A stretch of 64,000 bases of DNA from Clostridiales bacterium (GCA_004557735.1 SFFV01000003.1:99247-163246); one strand, 5' to 3'; positions 49,852 to 59,184 are shown, counted from the first letter of the stretch. Program-made: numbers and translations. Notes: generated by a model not told the origin, from the letters alone.

Positions 49852-51267
49852 TTACTCGACAACGACGATGCCGAGCTTCTTCGCGGCTTCCTGCGCCTTC
49901 TCAAGAGAGGGCGCGGCGTTGCGCAGCACGAGACGGCCGCCGCCGCGGTTGAGCGTATCGACCATGACGCTGTTTCCCTTGTCGGTGACGAGGGTGACCT
50001 TCTGGATCTGGTATTCCTCGCCGCGGACGATGTTCACCTTGACGCCGTCGGCCTTGACGCGCTCCACGGCGACCTCGTAGGTCTGGTAATCGGAGGTGGA
50101 GCAGCCGTATACCGCGCCCATGAGCACGCCGGGGACGTTGATCGTGCGGCGGGCAAAGAGCTCGGGGTAAAGCTCGATGGTGATCTCGGTGACCTTCTCG
50201 CCCTCGTTCAGGAGCTCGTGAGCGATGCGGCCGCAGTTCGTCGGGCTGCCGACAGCCTGCGAGGAGCCGCCGACAACGGCGTCGCCGAGCGTCTTGATGA
50301 TGGGGGCAGAGCCGTCCGCCATCTTCTTGGCGATCTCCTTGGCCTTTTCGAGCGTCTCTTCGATGCGCTCCTTGTCCGCCTTGTGAACTTCCTCGGAAAC
50401 GAGGGACTCGACCTCGGCGGTGCGCTGGAAGAACGGCTCCATATACTCCACGACGGTGGGAACGATGTGGTGCGCGCTCTCCTTGTGGACGAGGGACGCC
50501 ATGGCGAACATGACGTCGAACGGGACGTTGACGGTCATCTCCACGGTCGTGCAGAGGCGGCCGGCGTACATGCCGCCGAGGATCGCGCCGCCGACGTGGG
50601 CGGTGCAGAGCGCCGGGACGAGCACGCGCGGCGTGCAGGGAACGCCGATCGTCGGGGACATGGCGAGGACCATGGCCTTCTCCATCTGCTCGGGCGTGCC
50701 GTTTTTCAGATGAACGGTCGCGGCGGCAATGGCGGCGGAGCCGGCGCCGTAGCCCTCCAGATTGCAGCCGGTGGTGACCTTCGCCACGCGGAACAGGCTG
50801 CCGACCTTGAGCATCAGGCAGGCGACTTCGGCGAGAGTGGTCTCGTCGGTGCCGACGTCCATCAGCGCGCGCAGGAAGCCGGTGTACGGGCAGGGGTCGC
50901 CCGTGCCGGCGCACGGACGCACGCCGATGCAGTGGTTGCCGACTTCGGCGGCCACGGTGTACATGAGCGCCTTGTCGAGCAGCACGTCGGAGAAGATGGT
51001 GCCGGGGCCCATTTCCTTGAGCTGGGTGGGAACGGTGCCGAGCAGGAAGCTGTTTCCGCCGGAAACGCCGATCTCCACGGCCTTGAGGTTGTGCGCATAC
51101 TCTTCCATGACGGCTTTGAGCACGCCCTCGCGGTCAAGGCCGGTGCGAAGCTCGCTCTCGGTGAGGACAACGTCCACCACGCGCACGCCGTATTCTTTCG
51201 CAAGGGCGATCGTTTCGCCCATCGTCAGCGGAAGCTTTTCCGCAACTATGCTTTTCAGATCTGCCAT
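49852..51267 (-). CDS. hmd: 2-(Hydroxymethyl)glutarate dehydratase ([4Fe-4S] serine-dehydratase family)
   Basis: A 471-residue single-chain relative of bacterial [4Fe-4S] L-serine dehydratase alpha subunits. In nicotinate fermentation this enzyme removes water from 2-(hydroxymethyl)glutarate to give 2-methyleneglutarate, the substrate of Mgm. Candidate cluster cysteines lie in VRPCAGTGDPC, in TTGCNLEGYGAGSAA and in GVPCTPRV. Position at the end of the nicotinate cluster, beside dml, supports the specific assignment over serine dehydratase. GGGAGAAAG precedes ATG 51267; the long upstream extension overlaps dml and is rejected. Confidence 0.85.
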   Translation of the reverse strand: MADLKSIVAEKLPLTMGETIALAKEYGVRVVDVVLTESELRTGLDREGVLKAVMEEYAHNLKAVEIGVSGGNSFLLGTVPTQLKEMGPGTIFSDVLLDKALMYTVAAEVGNHCIGVRPCAGTGDPCPYTGFLRALMDVGTDETTLAEVACLMLKVGSLFRVAKVTTGCNLEGYGAGSAAIAAATVHLKNGTPEQMEKAMVLAMSPTIGVPCTPRVLVPALCTAHVGGAILGGMYAGRLCTTVEMTVNVPFDVMFAMASLVHKESAHHIVPTVVEYMEPFFQRTAEVESLVSEEVHKADKERIEETLEKAKEIAKKMADGSAPIIKTLGDAVVGGSSQAVGSPTNCGRIAHELLNEGEKVTEITIELYPELFARRTINVPGVLMGAVYGCSTSDYQTYEVAVERVKADGVKVNIVRGEEYQIQKVTLVTDKGNSVMVDTLNRGGGRLVLRNAAPSLEKAQEAAKKLGIVVVE

Positions 51268-51287
51268 ATTCTTTCTCCCGTCTACAC

Positions 51288-52163
51288 TCAGCGGCCGGTG
51301 GAGGAGGCGTAGGTGTGCTCGATGTCGCGGATCTTCTGCAGACCCATCAGCTCGTTGAACTGGGCGAACGGGACCATCTTGTCCAGCTGGGTGATGGTGG
51401 TGCCGTCGCGCTTCAGGCCTTCCCACAGGTCGATCATGGCCTTGGTGGTAACGTAGGTGGAGGCGGTGGGGTAGATAACGAGGTTGTAGCCGAAGCTCTC
51501 GAGCTCGTCGTTCTTGAAGATCGGGGTACGGCCGCCCTCGACCATGTTGGCGAGCGTCAGACCGGGGATCTCCTTGTTGATGAGCATCATCTCTTCCTTG
51601 GACTCGGGGGACTCGATGAAGATGATGTCCGCGCCGGCTTCCTTGTAGGCAAGGCCGCGCTTGATGGCCTCTTCGATGCCGTAAACGGTACGGGCGTCGG
51701 TACGGGCCATGATCATCATGTCGCCCTGGCGGGCGTCGACGGCGGCCTTGACCTTGCCGACCATCTCTTCCATGGGAACGACCTGACGGCCGGTCATGTG
51801 GCCGCACTTCTTGGGCATGACCTGATCCTCGAGCTGGATGACGGCGACACCGGCCTTCTCATACTCGCGGATGGTGCGCTGCACGTTGACGGCGTTGCCG
51901 AAGCCGGTGTCGGCGTCGGCGACGACGAGGGCGTTGCCGGCGGCCTCCACGGTGTTGGAAGCACGCATGACCATTTCGCTCATGGTCATCAGGCCGACGT
52001 CGGGCTGGCCGAGGTGGGAAGCGCTCTGGCCGTAGCCGGTCATATACACGGCGTCAAAGCCGAGATAGGAAATGATCTTCGCGGTGAGAGCGTCGTGGCA
52101 GCCGGGGGCGACGACGAGCTTTTTCTCCTCGAAGAGCTTGCGCATTTTCTGTCCGTTGGTCAT
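51288..52163 (-). CDS. dml: 2,3-Dimethylmalate lyase (isocitrate lyase/PEP mutase family)
   Basis: A 291-residue member of the isocitrate lyase superfamily. It cleaves (2R,3S)-2,3-dimethylmalate to propionate and pyruvate, the last step of nicotinate fermentation. The active-site loop is MPKKCGHMTG (KKCGH), the metal-binding Asp are in VVADADTGFG and ARTDAR. Its length equals dimethylmalate lyase rather than the longer isocitrate lyase. AAGGAG precedes the ATG; hmd follows 20 bases downstream. Confidence 0.9.
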   Translation of the reverse strand: MTNGQKMRKLFEEKKLVVAPGCHDALTAKIISYLGFDAVYMTGYGQSASHLGQPDVGLMTMSEMVMRASNTVEAAGNALVVADADTGFGNAVNVQRTIREYEKAGVAVIQLEDQVMPKKCGHMTGRQVVPMEEMVGKVKAAVDARQGDMMIMARTDARTVYGIEEAIKRGLAYKEAGADIIFIESPESKEEMMLINKEIPGLTLANMVEGGRTPIFKNDELESFGYNLVIYPTASTYVTTKAMIDLWEGLKRDGTTITQLDKMVPFAQFNELMGLQKIRDIEHTYASSTGR

Positions 52164-52202
52164 GGGAATCAGTCTCCTTAAATAATAGTTTGAATGGTTT
52201 AT

Positions 52203-53630
52203 CTACTTCTTTATCACGTGTTCTTTCATATACGAAAGAACTTCCTCGGGGTAATGCTGCGCCAGAACGCCCATGGCGTAGAGGATGTAGTCCTCGTCGA
52301 ACCAGATGTCGGGGTCGTTGAGCGGCAGCAGCGAAATGCCGGGGTTATCGAATGTGCGGCGCACGATATTCTCGCGCTCCTCGCCGCGGCAGTGGAGGAA
52401 AATACCGCCCACGCACAGCACCTGACGCACGTTGCGAAGATCGCGCCCCATCGGAGCGCCGGCCATAATGCCCATGACGGGATCGGCCTCCTTCGCGTAA
52501 TACCCGGCGTGACGGCGGATGGCGACGTCCGCGGCACAGGCGGCAAGCGCCCGGTCGAGACAGGCCTCCTTTTCGTCCGCGGGGATGTGGTCGTTGTGCG
52601 CCTCGAGCAGGTCGACATAGCTTTCCACATCCTCCGGCGTCAGACCGTAATCGTGGTCCATCGCCCGGAGAATGGCCTTGTCGCCGACGGCCTCGGGAAT
52701 GCCGGTCGCGCTCACGCGCAGACCGAGATTGCCCTCGACGGTGCGGTAGGAGAACTGCTTTTCGTTGCTCACGACAAGTCCGCGTTCTTCGATGTTCATG
52801 TCGATGAGCTCCGGCAGAGCGGAATGGATGTCGGTCGTCGCGCCGCCGATGTCCACGAGGATCACGCCGCCGACGCCCTCCTGCTCGTAGCTGCCTTTGG
52901 CGAGAAGCTCGCTCGCGAGCAGCACCGCGCCCGGCGTCGGGATGACGGTCTGGTCCGCGAGCGTGTCACGGAATTCCTTCAGACCTTTTGCGTGGGTGAT
53001 CTGGTTGATGAACTGCTCGTGGATGGCGATGCGCGCGGGCTTCACGTTCAGCTCATGGATGGTCGGCAGGATGTTCGGCACGCGGATGCACTCGATGCCC
53101 GCGGCGCGGAATTTCTCCGCCGCCTCGCGCTGGGCGAACTTGTTGCAGCCGAGAATGACCGTGCCCTCGCCGTGCACCTTGCAGATGATGTCCGCGTTTT
53201 CGAGCACGTTCGCCATGTCGCCGCCGTCCGTGCCGCCGGAGAGCAGGATAATGTCGGGCTTGATCTCGCGCAGCACTTCCTCGCGGAACTCGGGCGGCTC
53301 GTCCGCGGAAACGACCTCCATGACGCGCGCGCCGGCGGTCATGGCGACTTCCTTCGCGGCCTTGGCGGTCACGCGGGGCATGAACCCCATCGCTACCATG
53401 CGCAGGCCGCCCGCGGCGCTGCATGAGCTGAACCGGACCGTATCGGGCGCAAACTCCACGCCCTTGGCGCGGATCTCCGCCTCGGCGCCGCGCGCGCCGA
53501 CGTTGATATCCTCCAGCGTCGTCGGATGCTGGCCGCGGGCGAGAAACGTCAGCTTTCCGTCCGCAAGGCAGAAGGCTGCGCCCTTCGTATAGGTACTGCC
53601 GACATCGTATACAAGAATGTTTGCTTTCAT
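52203..53630 (-). CDS. GlmL/MutL-type B12-mutase accessory protein (ASKHA fold)
   Basis: A 475-residue protein of the GlmL/MutL family (PF13941), encoded next to carbon-skeleton mutases and thought to reactivate or chaperone them using ATP. It begins NILVYDVGSTYTKGAAF, with the actin-like phosphate loop, and has LLSGGTDGGD, VILVDIGGATTDIHS and VLCVGGIFLHC. It probably serves the Mgm encoded upstream. This is not the DNA-repair MutL. AGGAAA precedes ATG 53630; the frame upstream is antisense to the hairpin and mii and is ignored. Confidence 0.88.
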   Translation of the reverse strand: MKANILVYDVGSTYTKGAAFCLADGKLTFLARGQHPTTLEDINVGARGAEAEIRAKGVEFAPDTVRFSSCSAAGGLRMVAMGFMPRVTAKAAKEVAMTAGARVMEVVSADEPPEFREEVLREIKPDIILLSGGTDGGDMANVLENADIICKVHGEGTVILGCNKFAQREAAEKFRAAGIECIRVPNILPTIHELNVKPARIAIHEQFINQITHAKGLKEFRDTLADQTVIPTPGAVLLASELLAKGSYEQEGVGGVILVDIGGATTDIHSALPELIDMNIEERGLVVSNEKQFSYRTVEGNLGLRVSATGIPEAVGDKAILRAMDHDYGLTPEDVESYVDLLEAHNDHIPADEKEACLDRALAACAADVAIRRHAGYYAKEADPVMGIMAGAPMGRDLRNVRQVLCVGGIFLHCRGEERENIVRRTFDNPGISLLPLNDPDIWFDEDYILYAMGVLAQHYPEEVLSYMKEHVIKK

Positions 53631-53646
53631 GGCGTTTCCTTTTCGT

Positions 53647-53675
53647 CCCTCCGTCCGGCGATCGCCGGGCGGAGG
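53647..53675 (-). promoter_or_regulatory. Intergenic hairpin between mii and the GlmL-like gene
   Basis: CCCTCCG...TCCGGCG pairs with CGCCGGGCGGAGGG (53647-53660 with 53662-53675, one mismatch). No T tract follows, so it is more likely an mRNA processing or stability element than a terminator. Confidence 0.55.
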
Positions 53676-53685
53676 GAGCGGATGC

Positions 53686-54837
53686 TTACTTCCTGCGGGG
53701 GTCCTTGGACTTTTCGAGCAGCGCGTAGCCTTCCATGAGACGGCGGGCGGTGCGCTCAATGGCGGCCTTCTTCACGGTGAGATCGGGCGTGACCTCGGAG
53801 TAGCAGTTGATGACGCCGGCGGGATGGCCGATGCGCACGAGCTCTTCCGGGTTCTCCTTGCCGATGACCTGATTGACGATCGTGCCGGGGATCTTCGCGG
53901 CGACGCCGGTGCAGACCGTGGCGGTGCCGGCATAGGTCTTATGCAGCACCTGCATGAACATCAGGCGGGAGACAAGATCGACCTCGTCCTTCCTGATGGT
54001 CTTTTTCTCGGGGGGATAGTAGTAATCCTGCGCCTCGGTAATGAAGGCGACCATCGGGAACGCCGGGGAGTTCTTGGTGGCGTCGGCGAGATCCTTCGCC
54101 ATGCCGCACTTGACGCACGCGATGCCGCGGATCTCCTCAAGATACTTGAGCAGTTCCTTGTTGCCGTCGATCTCGATCTGATCCTCGGTGCCCTTCATGC
54201 CGACGGCCTCGGCGCGCACGAAAATGACGGGGTTGGCGCAGTCCACGATGGAGGCCTCGATGGGCCCGCGGCTCGTCTCGATGACGTCCACGGGGTTGCC
54301 GGTCGGCAGGAGCTTGCCGGTGGCGGCGCCGGCGGTGCCGGACATGTCCATCTGGATGAGAGCGCCGGTGCCGGGGACGCCCGCGATGGCGACGTCGCCG
54401 GTGACCTTCGCCTTGCCGTCCTCGACGAGAACGTAAGACTTCATGACCTTCTGGGTGTTTACCTGCCAGATGGTGACCTCGTTGAGACCCTCGTGGCACT
54501 TGACGATGGACTCGTCGATCGCGAACGGGGCGACGCCGGAGGAGATGTTGCCGCAGTTGCCGTTCCAGTCCACGACCGCGTCGGTGATGGAGACCTGGGC
54601 GAACGTGTAGTCCACGTCGCAGCCGGGCTGCTTGCTCGGGCCGATGACGGCGAGCTTGCTCGTCAGGGGATCGGCGCCGGCCAGACCGTTGATCTGGCGC
54701 TTATCGGGGGAACCGAAGATCTGCAGGATCATGGCGTCGCGCTCGGGGCCGGGAGCCGGCAGATCGTTTTCCTTGAGGAAGATGCCCTTGCTGGTACCGG
54801 CGCGCATGATGACGCAGGGAATTCTGTACTGATCCAT
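53686..54837 (-). CDS. mii: 3-Methylitaconate isomerase (PrpF family)
   Basis: A 383-residue enzyme of the PrpF/DAP-epimerase-like fold. It converts (R)-3-methylitaconate to 2,3-dimethylmaleate. Family landmarks MRAGTSKGIFL, GADPLTSKLAVI (Lys61) and WNGNCGNISSG (Cys95) match, with a one-residue shift, the functional Lys and Cys known for the E. barkeri enzyme. It lies between mgm and the GlmL-like gene. GGAAAGAG precedes the ATG. Confidence 0.92.
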   Translation of the reverse strand: MDQYRIPCVIMRAGTSKGIFLKENDLPAPGPERDAMILQIFGSPDKRQINGLAGADPLTSKLAVIGPSKQPGCDVDYTFAQVSITDAVVDWNGNCGNISSGVAPFAIDESIVKCHEGLNEVTIWQVNTQKVMKSYVLVEDGKAKVTGDVAIAGVPGTGALIQMDMSGTAGAATGKLLPTGNPVDVIETSRGPIEASIVDCANPVIFVRAEAVGMKGTEDQIEIDGNKELLKYLEEIRGIACVKCGMAKDLADATKNSPAFPMVAFITEAQDYYYPPEKKTIRKDEVDLVSRLMFMQVLHKTYAGTATVCTGVAAKIPGTIVNQVIGKENPEELVRIGHPAGVINCYSEVTPDLTVKKAAIERTARRLMEGYALLEKSKDPRRK

Positions 54838-54859
54838 GGTGTTCTCTTTCCTTCCTGAA

Positions 54860-56734
54860 TTACTTGTTTTCTTTCTCCTTAGCCTCGATGAGCTCGGTGA
54901 TCTTGGTCACGCACTGCTCGGGCGTGGAGTCCGGGCCGAAGAAAGCGTCAACGCCCATAAAGCCGGTGCCTTCCTTGGCGATCTTCTCTTCGTAGTACTT
55001 ATGCTCTTCTTCCTTCTCGGCAATACGGCCGCCCGCCCAGACGACGGTCTTGTCGCGCAGGCCGAGCTCGGCAAGACGCTTGCCGACGCGCGGGAACAGC
55101 GTTACGCCCAGACCGAGCAGGTTGCTCACGCCGACAGCGTCCGCCTTCGCTTCCGCGGCGACTTCCGCCACGGTCTCGGGCAGGTTCATGCCGCGCAGGA
55201 AGATGACTTCGTAGCCGGCGTCCTGGAACGCCTCGCGGATGGTGTTGATGCCGTTGACGTGCGCGTCGGCGCCGACGGTCGCGAGGACGATCTTCTCCTT
55301 GCGGGTCGGGGCCTTTTCCACATGGACGACAACGTGCTCCTTGGTGATCGGGCAGCGGGAGGGGTCAACGCCCAGCGGGGTGTAGCCCTCGACGTAGCGG
55401 GTGATGCCGTCGGGGTCGCGGTTCGTCTTAACGAAGCGCTTGAGATCCCAGCCGCCGGCGCGCGGGGTGTCCATCTTGCCGGACTTGCCGCCCTCGACGA
55501 TGAGGTCGATGAGCTCTTCGGCGGTCCACTGCTTCCAGAACGCCTCGGTCAGGCAGCCCTGACGCAGGCTGTGGTCGGGCAGCTTGAGAACGGCTTCGAG
55601 AACGGCGAACGCCTCGTCCATCATGACGCGCTCGTACTCGTCGATCTTCGGGGACTCGATGCCGGGGTTGTAGGTGCGGTGGAACACGTCCCACGTCGCC
55701 CAGCAGGCCTGACCCATGGAGTCGCCGGTCGGGATGCCGACGCTCTCGGCCGCCTTCGGGCGGTAGAAGTTGGCGCCGCCGAGCTTGGCGGAGATGGCCA
55801 TGCGGGCAAAGTGCGCCTGCTCCGCGATCAGGTTCGCGGGCGGGTTCTGGAACGTTTCGGGGACAACGATCAGGCTCTTGGAGAGCATGTTGTGGCGGAA
55901 CGCGCGGATGATGGCGAGATCGCGGTAGAGGTTCACGCCGCCGACGTTCATCTGGATGCCGGAAAGCTCCCAGGGCAGGCCGGCGTGGTACGCCAGACCC
56001 TCGGAAAGGAGGCACATCGCGATGGCCATGCCGTCGGTGCCGCCGATGTTGTTGATGTGCTTGTGGGTGTCGAGCTGGGCAAAGATCTTGTTTTCGCCGC
56101 AGATCTCGCACGCCTTGTAGCCGTTGACGACCTTCGTGCGGAAGTCATGGATGCCGCGGCCGCCGAAGTGGACATGGATGACCGGGCCGATGTCGGTGCC
56201 GTCAAAGCCGGCGATAAAGCCGTTGAGGATGTTGATGTGCGCGGTGTCGCCGGTGGCGTTGATGCGCACGGGATGCTTCGCGCCGCCGCCCATCTGGATG
56301 AACTCGCGCTCGCCCTTCGGGGTGATGCCGCCCTTGCCGCGGGACTGCTCGATCAGCTCGCGGCCCTTGAGCGGGTCGATGTGGCGGGTAGCCTCGGAGT
56401 GGACGAACTGGAAGATGGTCTCGTCGTACTTGTCGGCGTACTTGTAGATCTCGTTGGATTCCTTCCAGGTCTCTTCGGCGCTGTTGCGGCCGAGGATCGG
56501 GTTCAGGCAGGGAATGCCGGTCTCGACGGCCTTCTGGCCGAGCTCGTAGATGCGGTAGCCGCTGCGGACGACGCCGGCGACCTCGCGGGGGTACGGCGCG
56601 GGCAGACCGACGACCTCGCCGTTCTCGTCGAGATCGGGCATCTCGACGCCGAAGCAGTCCGCGTAGGCGCGGATGGTCTCGATGTCTTCCTTAATGATCC
56701 GTTTGGTTCTTTCCTGAGGGTCTTTCATTGCCAT
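54860..56734 (-). CDS. mgm: 2-Methyleneglutarate mutase, adenosylcobalamin dependent
   Basis: A 624-residue single-chain B12 mutase that rearranges 2-methyleneglutarate to (R)-3-methylitaconate. The N-terminal two thirds is the TIM-barrel substrate domain related to the glutamate/methylmalonyl mutases (RIYELGQKAVETGIPCLNP, GGVNLYRDLAIIRAF, DTHKHINNIGGTDG). The C-terminal domain carries the B12 motif DxHxxG as DAHVNG (Asp490, His492, Gly495), which gives base-off/His-on binding, and the later ADAVGVSNLLGLG and VWAGGR strands. GAGGAG precedes ATG 56734. The cofactor-linked GlmL-like gene is two genes downstream. Confidence 0.93.
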   Translation of the reverse strand: MAMKDPQERTKRIIKEDIETIRAYADCFGVEMPDLDENGEVVGLPAPYPREVAGVVRSGYRIYELGQKAVETGIPCLNPILGRNSAEETWKESNEIYKYADKYDETIFQFVHSEATRHIDPLKGRELIEQSRGKGGITPKGEREFIQMGGGAKHPVRINATGDTAHINILNGFIAGFDGTDIGPVIHVHFGGRGIHDFRTKVVNGYKACEICGENKIFAQLDTHKHINNIGGTDGMAIAMCLLSEGLAYHAGLPWELSGIQMNVGGVNLYRDLAIIRAFRHNMLSKSLIVVPETFQNPPANLIAEQAHFARMAISAKLGGANFYRPKAAESVGIPTGDSMGQACWATWDVFHRTYNPGIESPKIDEYERVMMDEAFAVLEAVLKLPDHSLRQGCLTEAFWKQWTAEELIDLIVEGGKSGKMDTPRAGGWDLKRFVKTNRDPDGITRYVEGYTPLGVDPSRCPITKEHVVVHVEKAPTRKEKIVLATVGADAHVNGINTIREAFQDAGYEVIFLRGMNLPETVAEVAAEAKADAVGVSNLLGLGVTLFPRVGKRLAELGLRDKTVVWAGGRIAEKEEEHKYYEEKIAKEGTGFMGVDAFFGPDSTPEQCVTKITELIEAKEKENK

Positions 56735-56774
56735 GGCTTTTCTCCTCTGTTTTCGTTTTATTGTTCGTCTGAAA

Positions 56775-57269
56775 TTACTCGGTGATGCCAAGCTCAGCGC
56801 GCACGCGGGGAATCAGTCCGCCGTATTCGAGCGTTTTGAGCACGCTCTCGGAGAGCGGGGCGGATTCGATCACGCCGCAGGGCGCGGTGATCGTGCCCTT
56901 TTCGAGATCGACTTCGATGATTTCGCCGGTGTGCAGCTTCTTCACGGCGTCGGCAGCGAACACCGGCATGCCGATGTTGATGCAGTTACGGCGGAAGATG
57001 CGGGCGAAGCCCTGCGCCACGACGAGCGCGACCTGCGCCTGCTTGAGGGCGATGGGCGCCTGCTCGCGGGAGGAGCCGCAGCCGAAGTTGCGTCCCGCCA
57101 CGAGAATGCAGCCGGGCTCGCGGTTGAGCTTGAAGTCCTCCGTCGGGAGGCCGGCCATGGCGTACTTGCCGATCTCCTCGTAAGGCTCGCTCATCGCGTA
57201 GCCGGGGAGGATCTGGTCGGTATCGACGTCATCGCCGAGAATGATAACTTTTCCTTTGATCTTTTCCAT
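56775..57269 (-). CDS. dmdB: 2,3-Dimethylmalate dehydratase small subunit (LeuD family)
   Basis: A 164-residue swivelling-domain subunit of an aconitase-type hydro-lyase. Signature segments: DDVDTDQILPGYA at the start and NFGCGSSREQAPIALKQA, the substrate-binding loop of LeuD-type small subunits. With DmdA it hydrates 2,3-dimethylmaleate to dimethylmalate. Context, not sequence alone, distinguishes it from isopropylmalate isomerase. GGAGGTG precedes the ATG. Confidence 0.9.
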   Translation of the reverse strand: MEKIKGKVIILGDDVDTDQILPGYAMSEPYEEIGKYAMAGLPTEDFKLNREPGCILVAGRNFGCGSSREQAPIALKQAQVALVVAQGFARIFRRNCINIGMPVFAADAVKKLHTGEIIEVDLEKGTITAPCGVIESAPLSESVLKTLEYGGLIPRVRAELGITE

Positions 57270-57275
57270 TTGTGC

Positions 57276-58460
57276 TTACACCTCCGGAACGGTGATGACG
57301 CCCGTGAGGGCGGCGGCCGCCGCGGTAGCCGGGCTTGCCAGATAGATCTGGCCGACCTTGCTGCCCATGCGGCCGGGGAAGTTGCGGTTGGTGGTGGACA
57401 CGCACACATCGCGCGGCGTGATCAGACCCTCGTGCGCGCCGAAGCACGAGCCGCAGCCAGGGTTGAGAATGGTGGCGCCGGCATCGCGGATGATCTTCGT
57501 CCAGCCGCGCTCTTCCATCTGATCGAGGATCTCGCGGGAGGCGGGAACGATAAGCACGTTCACGTCAGGATTGACCTTCTTTCCCCGGAACGCCTTGGCG
57601 ACCTGCTCCATGTCGTTCAGACGGCCGTTGGTGCAGCTGCCGACCACGACCTGCGTGACCTTGATACCGGCCTTCTCGCGCACCGGAACAACGTTCGCGG
57701 GGCTGAAGGGGCAGGCGATCTGCGGCTCGAGCGCGGAAAGGTCGATCTCGTAGGTCTCAAAGCAGTCGGTTTCCTTTTCGGCCGTGCCGAAAATGGTGAT
57801 CATGCTGCCGATCTCGATGCCCATGTTGCAAACGGTCATGCGCTCGGCGATGGAGAGATCTTCAATGCCGGGGCCGGTGAGCAGCAGGCCGCGGTCCACA
57901 AGGTAGTCCGAGCCGAACTTGCTGCCGAGATAGAGGATGAGGTCCTTGCCGAATACGTTGGAGGGACGCTTGCCGGTGAGATATATCTGCACAACCTGAG
58001 GCACCTCCAGATCGAGCGTGCCGGTCGCCATGGCCGCGGCAAGCTCCGTGGAGCCGACGCCGATGCCGATCTGACCGTAACCGCCGCAGGTGCCGGTGTG
58101 GGAGTCAGCAATACAAACGATATCGCCGGGGTTCTGCTTGTGCTTTTCATACATCAGCTGGTGGATAACGCCTTCACCGCGCTGATACAGGGGAACGCCG
58201 AATTCCTTGGAGAAGTCGTCCATCGCCCAAACGTTGGCGCGGGCCTTCTCCGTGGAGGCAGGGTATACATGGTCAACGATCAGCGCCACGCGGCTGGGAT
58301 CAAAGACCTTCTTCACGCCGATCTCACGGAACATGCGGATGGCGATGGGAGCCGTCACGTCATGCGCGGCGACAAAGCTCACCTTGCAGGTGAGATCCTG
58401 GCCGGGGGCGACATGATCCTTGCCAGCCGCTTTTGCCAGATACTTTTCAATAAGGTTCAT
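57276..58460 (-). CDS. dmdA: 2,3-Dimethylmalate dehydratase large subunit (LeuC/aconitase family)
   Basis: A 394-residue [4Fe-4S] subunit. Cluster cysteines are in VVGSCTNGR and NPGCGSCFGAH; ADSHTGTCGGYGQIGIGVGSTE carries the substrate-binding loop. The split into separate large and small chains matches the dimethylmalate dehydratase and LeuCD architecture. Translationally close to dmdB (6 bases apart). A terminator-like hairpin (58516-58545) lies upstream, so its transcription depends on partial readthrough or on a promoter that I cannot see. Confidence 0.92.
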   Translation of the reverse strand: MNLIEKYLAKAAGKDHVAPGQDLTCKVSFVAAHDVTAPIAIRMFREIGVKKVFDPSRVALIVDHVYPASTEKARANVWAMDDFSKEFGVPLYQRGEGVIHQLMYEKHKQNPGDIVCIADSHTGTCGGYGQIGIGVGSTELAAAMATGTLDLEVPQVVQIYLTGKRPSNVFGKDLILYLGSKFGSDYLVDRGLLLTGPGIEDLSIAERMTVCNMGIEIGSMITIFGTAEKETDCFETYEIDLSALEPQIACPFSPANVVPVREKAGIKVTQVVVGSCTNGRLNDMEQVAKAFRGKKVNPDVNVLIVPASREILDQMEERGWTKIIRDAGATILNPGCGSCFGAHEGLITPRDVCVSTTNRNFPGRMGSKVGQIYLASPATAAAAALTGVITVPEV

Positions 58461-58515
58461 TTATTCTGTCCTCCAGGCCTTTCTCCCGCAGATGTTCTGC
58501 GGTAATGCTCTTGAA

Positions 58516-58545
58516 AATAGCCCCCTTGTTGCCAAGGGGGCTATT
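58516..58545 (-). terminator. Hairpin between the PF06684 gene and dmdA
   Basis: A perfect 13-bp stem (58516-58528 with 58533-58545) with loop TTGC. No long T tract on the minus strand (TTCAAGAG), so it may attenuate rather than fully stop transcription within the nicotinate cluster. Confidence 0.65.
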
Positions 58546-58563
58546 GTTAAACGCGGGGAAAAA

Positions 58564-59184
58564 TCAGCGCATGCCGTCCTCGCACTTGGCTTCGGACTTC
58601 TGCAGACCGCCGATACGGCCAGCGCCGTTGACGAGCGCATGCGGACGGCCAGCGTCAGCCAGGACGACCGCCATGACGATCTCATCGTTCTTCGGGGCGT
58701 CGGGAACACGGACCGCGAAGGAGCCGTAGTGGGTGCGCACGAAAGCGGCATCCTTGAAGTGCAGGGAGATGTCCAGCTCGGAACCGGCAGGGCCGACCTT
58801 CTCGTTGGAAGGAATGATGGACTTGCCGCCGCCGATGGCAGCGCGGATGGTCTTGCCGGACTTCGGGTGCAGCATAGCGGAAGAATGCTCCAGCTCGCCG
58901 TCGAGGCCGACGATGCAGCCCTTGCCGTAGGTTTCAACGTTCTCGGCGCCGAGGAGCTCGGCACCCTTCTTGGTGAGCAGATCGCCAAGATACTCGCCGT
59001 ACTCGGTCAGCTCAGACAGGTCTTCGACCCACTGGCCGGCGTACGGATTCTTGATAACGGCAGCCACGGACACAGTCTTGATGGACTTGCGGCCGGAGTT
59101 GGTCTCCACGGGCTTCTCAGCGCCGCCCTCGTAGAACACTTCTTCGAGGTTGGTAACGATCTTGCGAATCTTGGGCTCTTTCAT
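58564..59184 (-). CDS. PF06684 (DUF1185, amino-acid-synthesis family) protein
   Basis: A 206-residue protein with the pattern of the PF06684 family: KIRKIVTNLEEVFYEGG at the start, NPYAGQWVEDLSEL, the long VETYGKGCIVGLDGELEHS segment, GGGKSIIPSNEKVG, and HFKDAAFVRTHYGSF. Members lie near amidohydrolases and ring-opening enzymes; no reaction is established. Here it sits next to enamidase, which opens the reduced pyridine ring, so a role in that step (for example with the unstable enamine, imine or aldehyde product) is inference. GGAGGAT precedes the ATG. Confidence 0.85.
   Translation of the reverse strand: MKEPKIRKIVTNLEEVFYEGGAEKPVETNSGRKSIKTVSVAAVIKNPYAGQWVEDLSELTEYGEYLGDLLTKKGAELLGAENVETYGKGCIVGLDGELEHSSAMLHPKSGKTIRAAIGGGKSIIPSNEKVGPAGSELDISLHFKDAAFVRTHYGSFAVRVPDAPKNDEIVMAVVLADAGRPHALVNGAGRIGGLQKSEAKCEDGMR

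Noticed and set aside
49852..51267. Hmd called as L-serine dehydratase
   Set aside because: The fold is the same, but the single-chain form and the placement with dml, mii, mgm and ena make the nicotinate-pathway dehydratase far more likely.
52203..53630. MutL called as DNA mismatch repair protein
   Set aside because: The sequence is an actin-like ASKHA ATPase of the GlmL family, not a GHKL mismatch-repair protein.
57276..58460. DmdAB called as LeuCD isopropylmalate isomerase
   Set aside because: Sequence alone cannot exclude it, but there is no leucine gene nearby and all neighbours belong to nicotinate fermentation.
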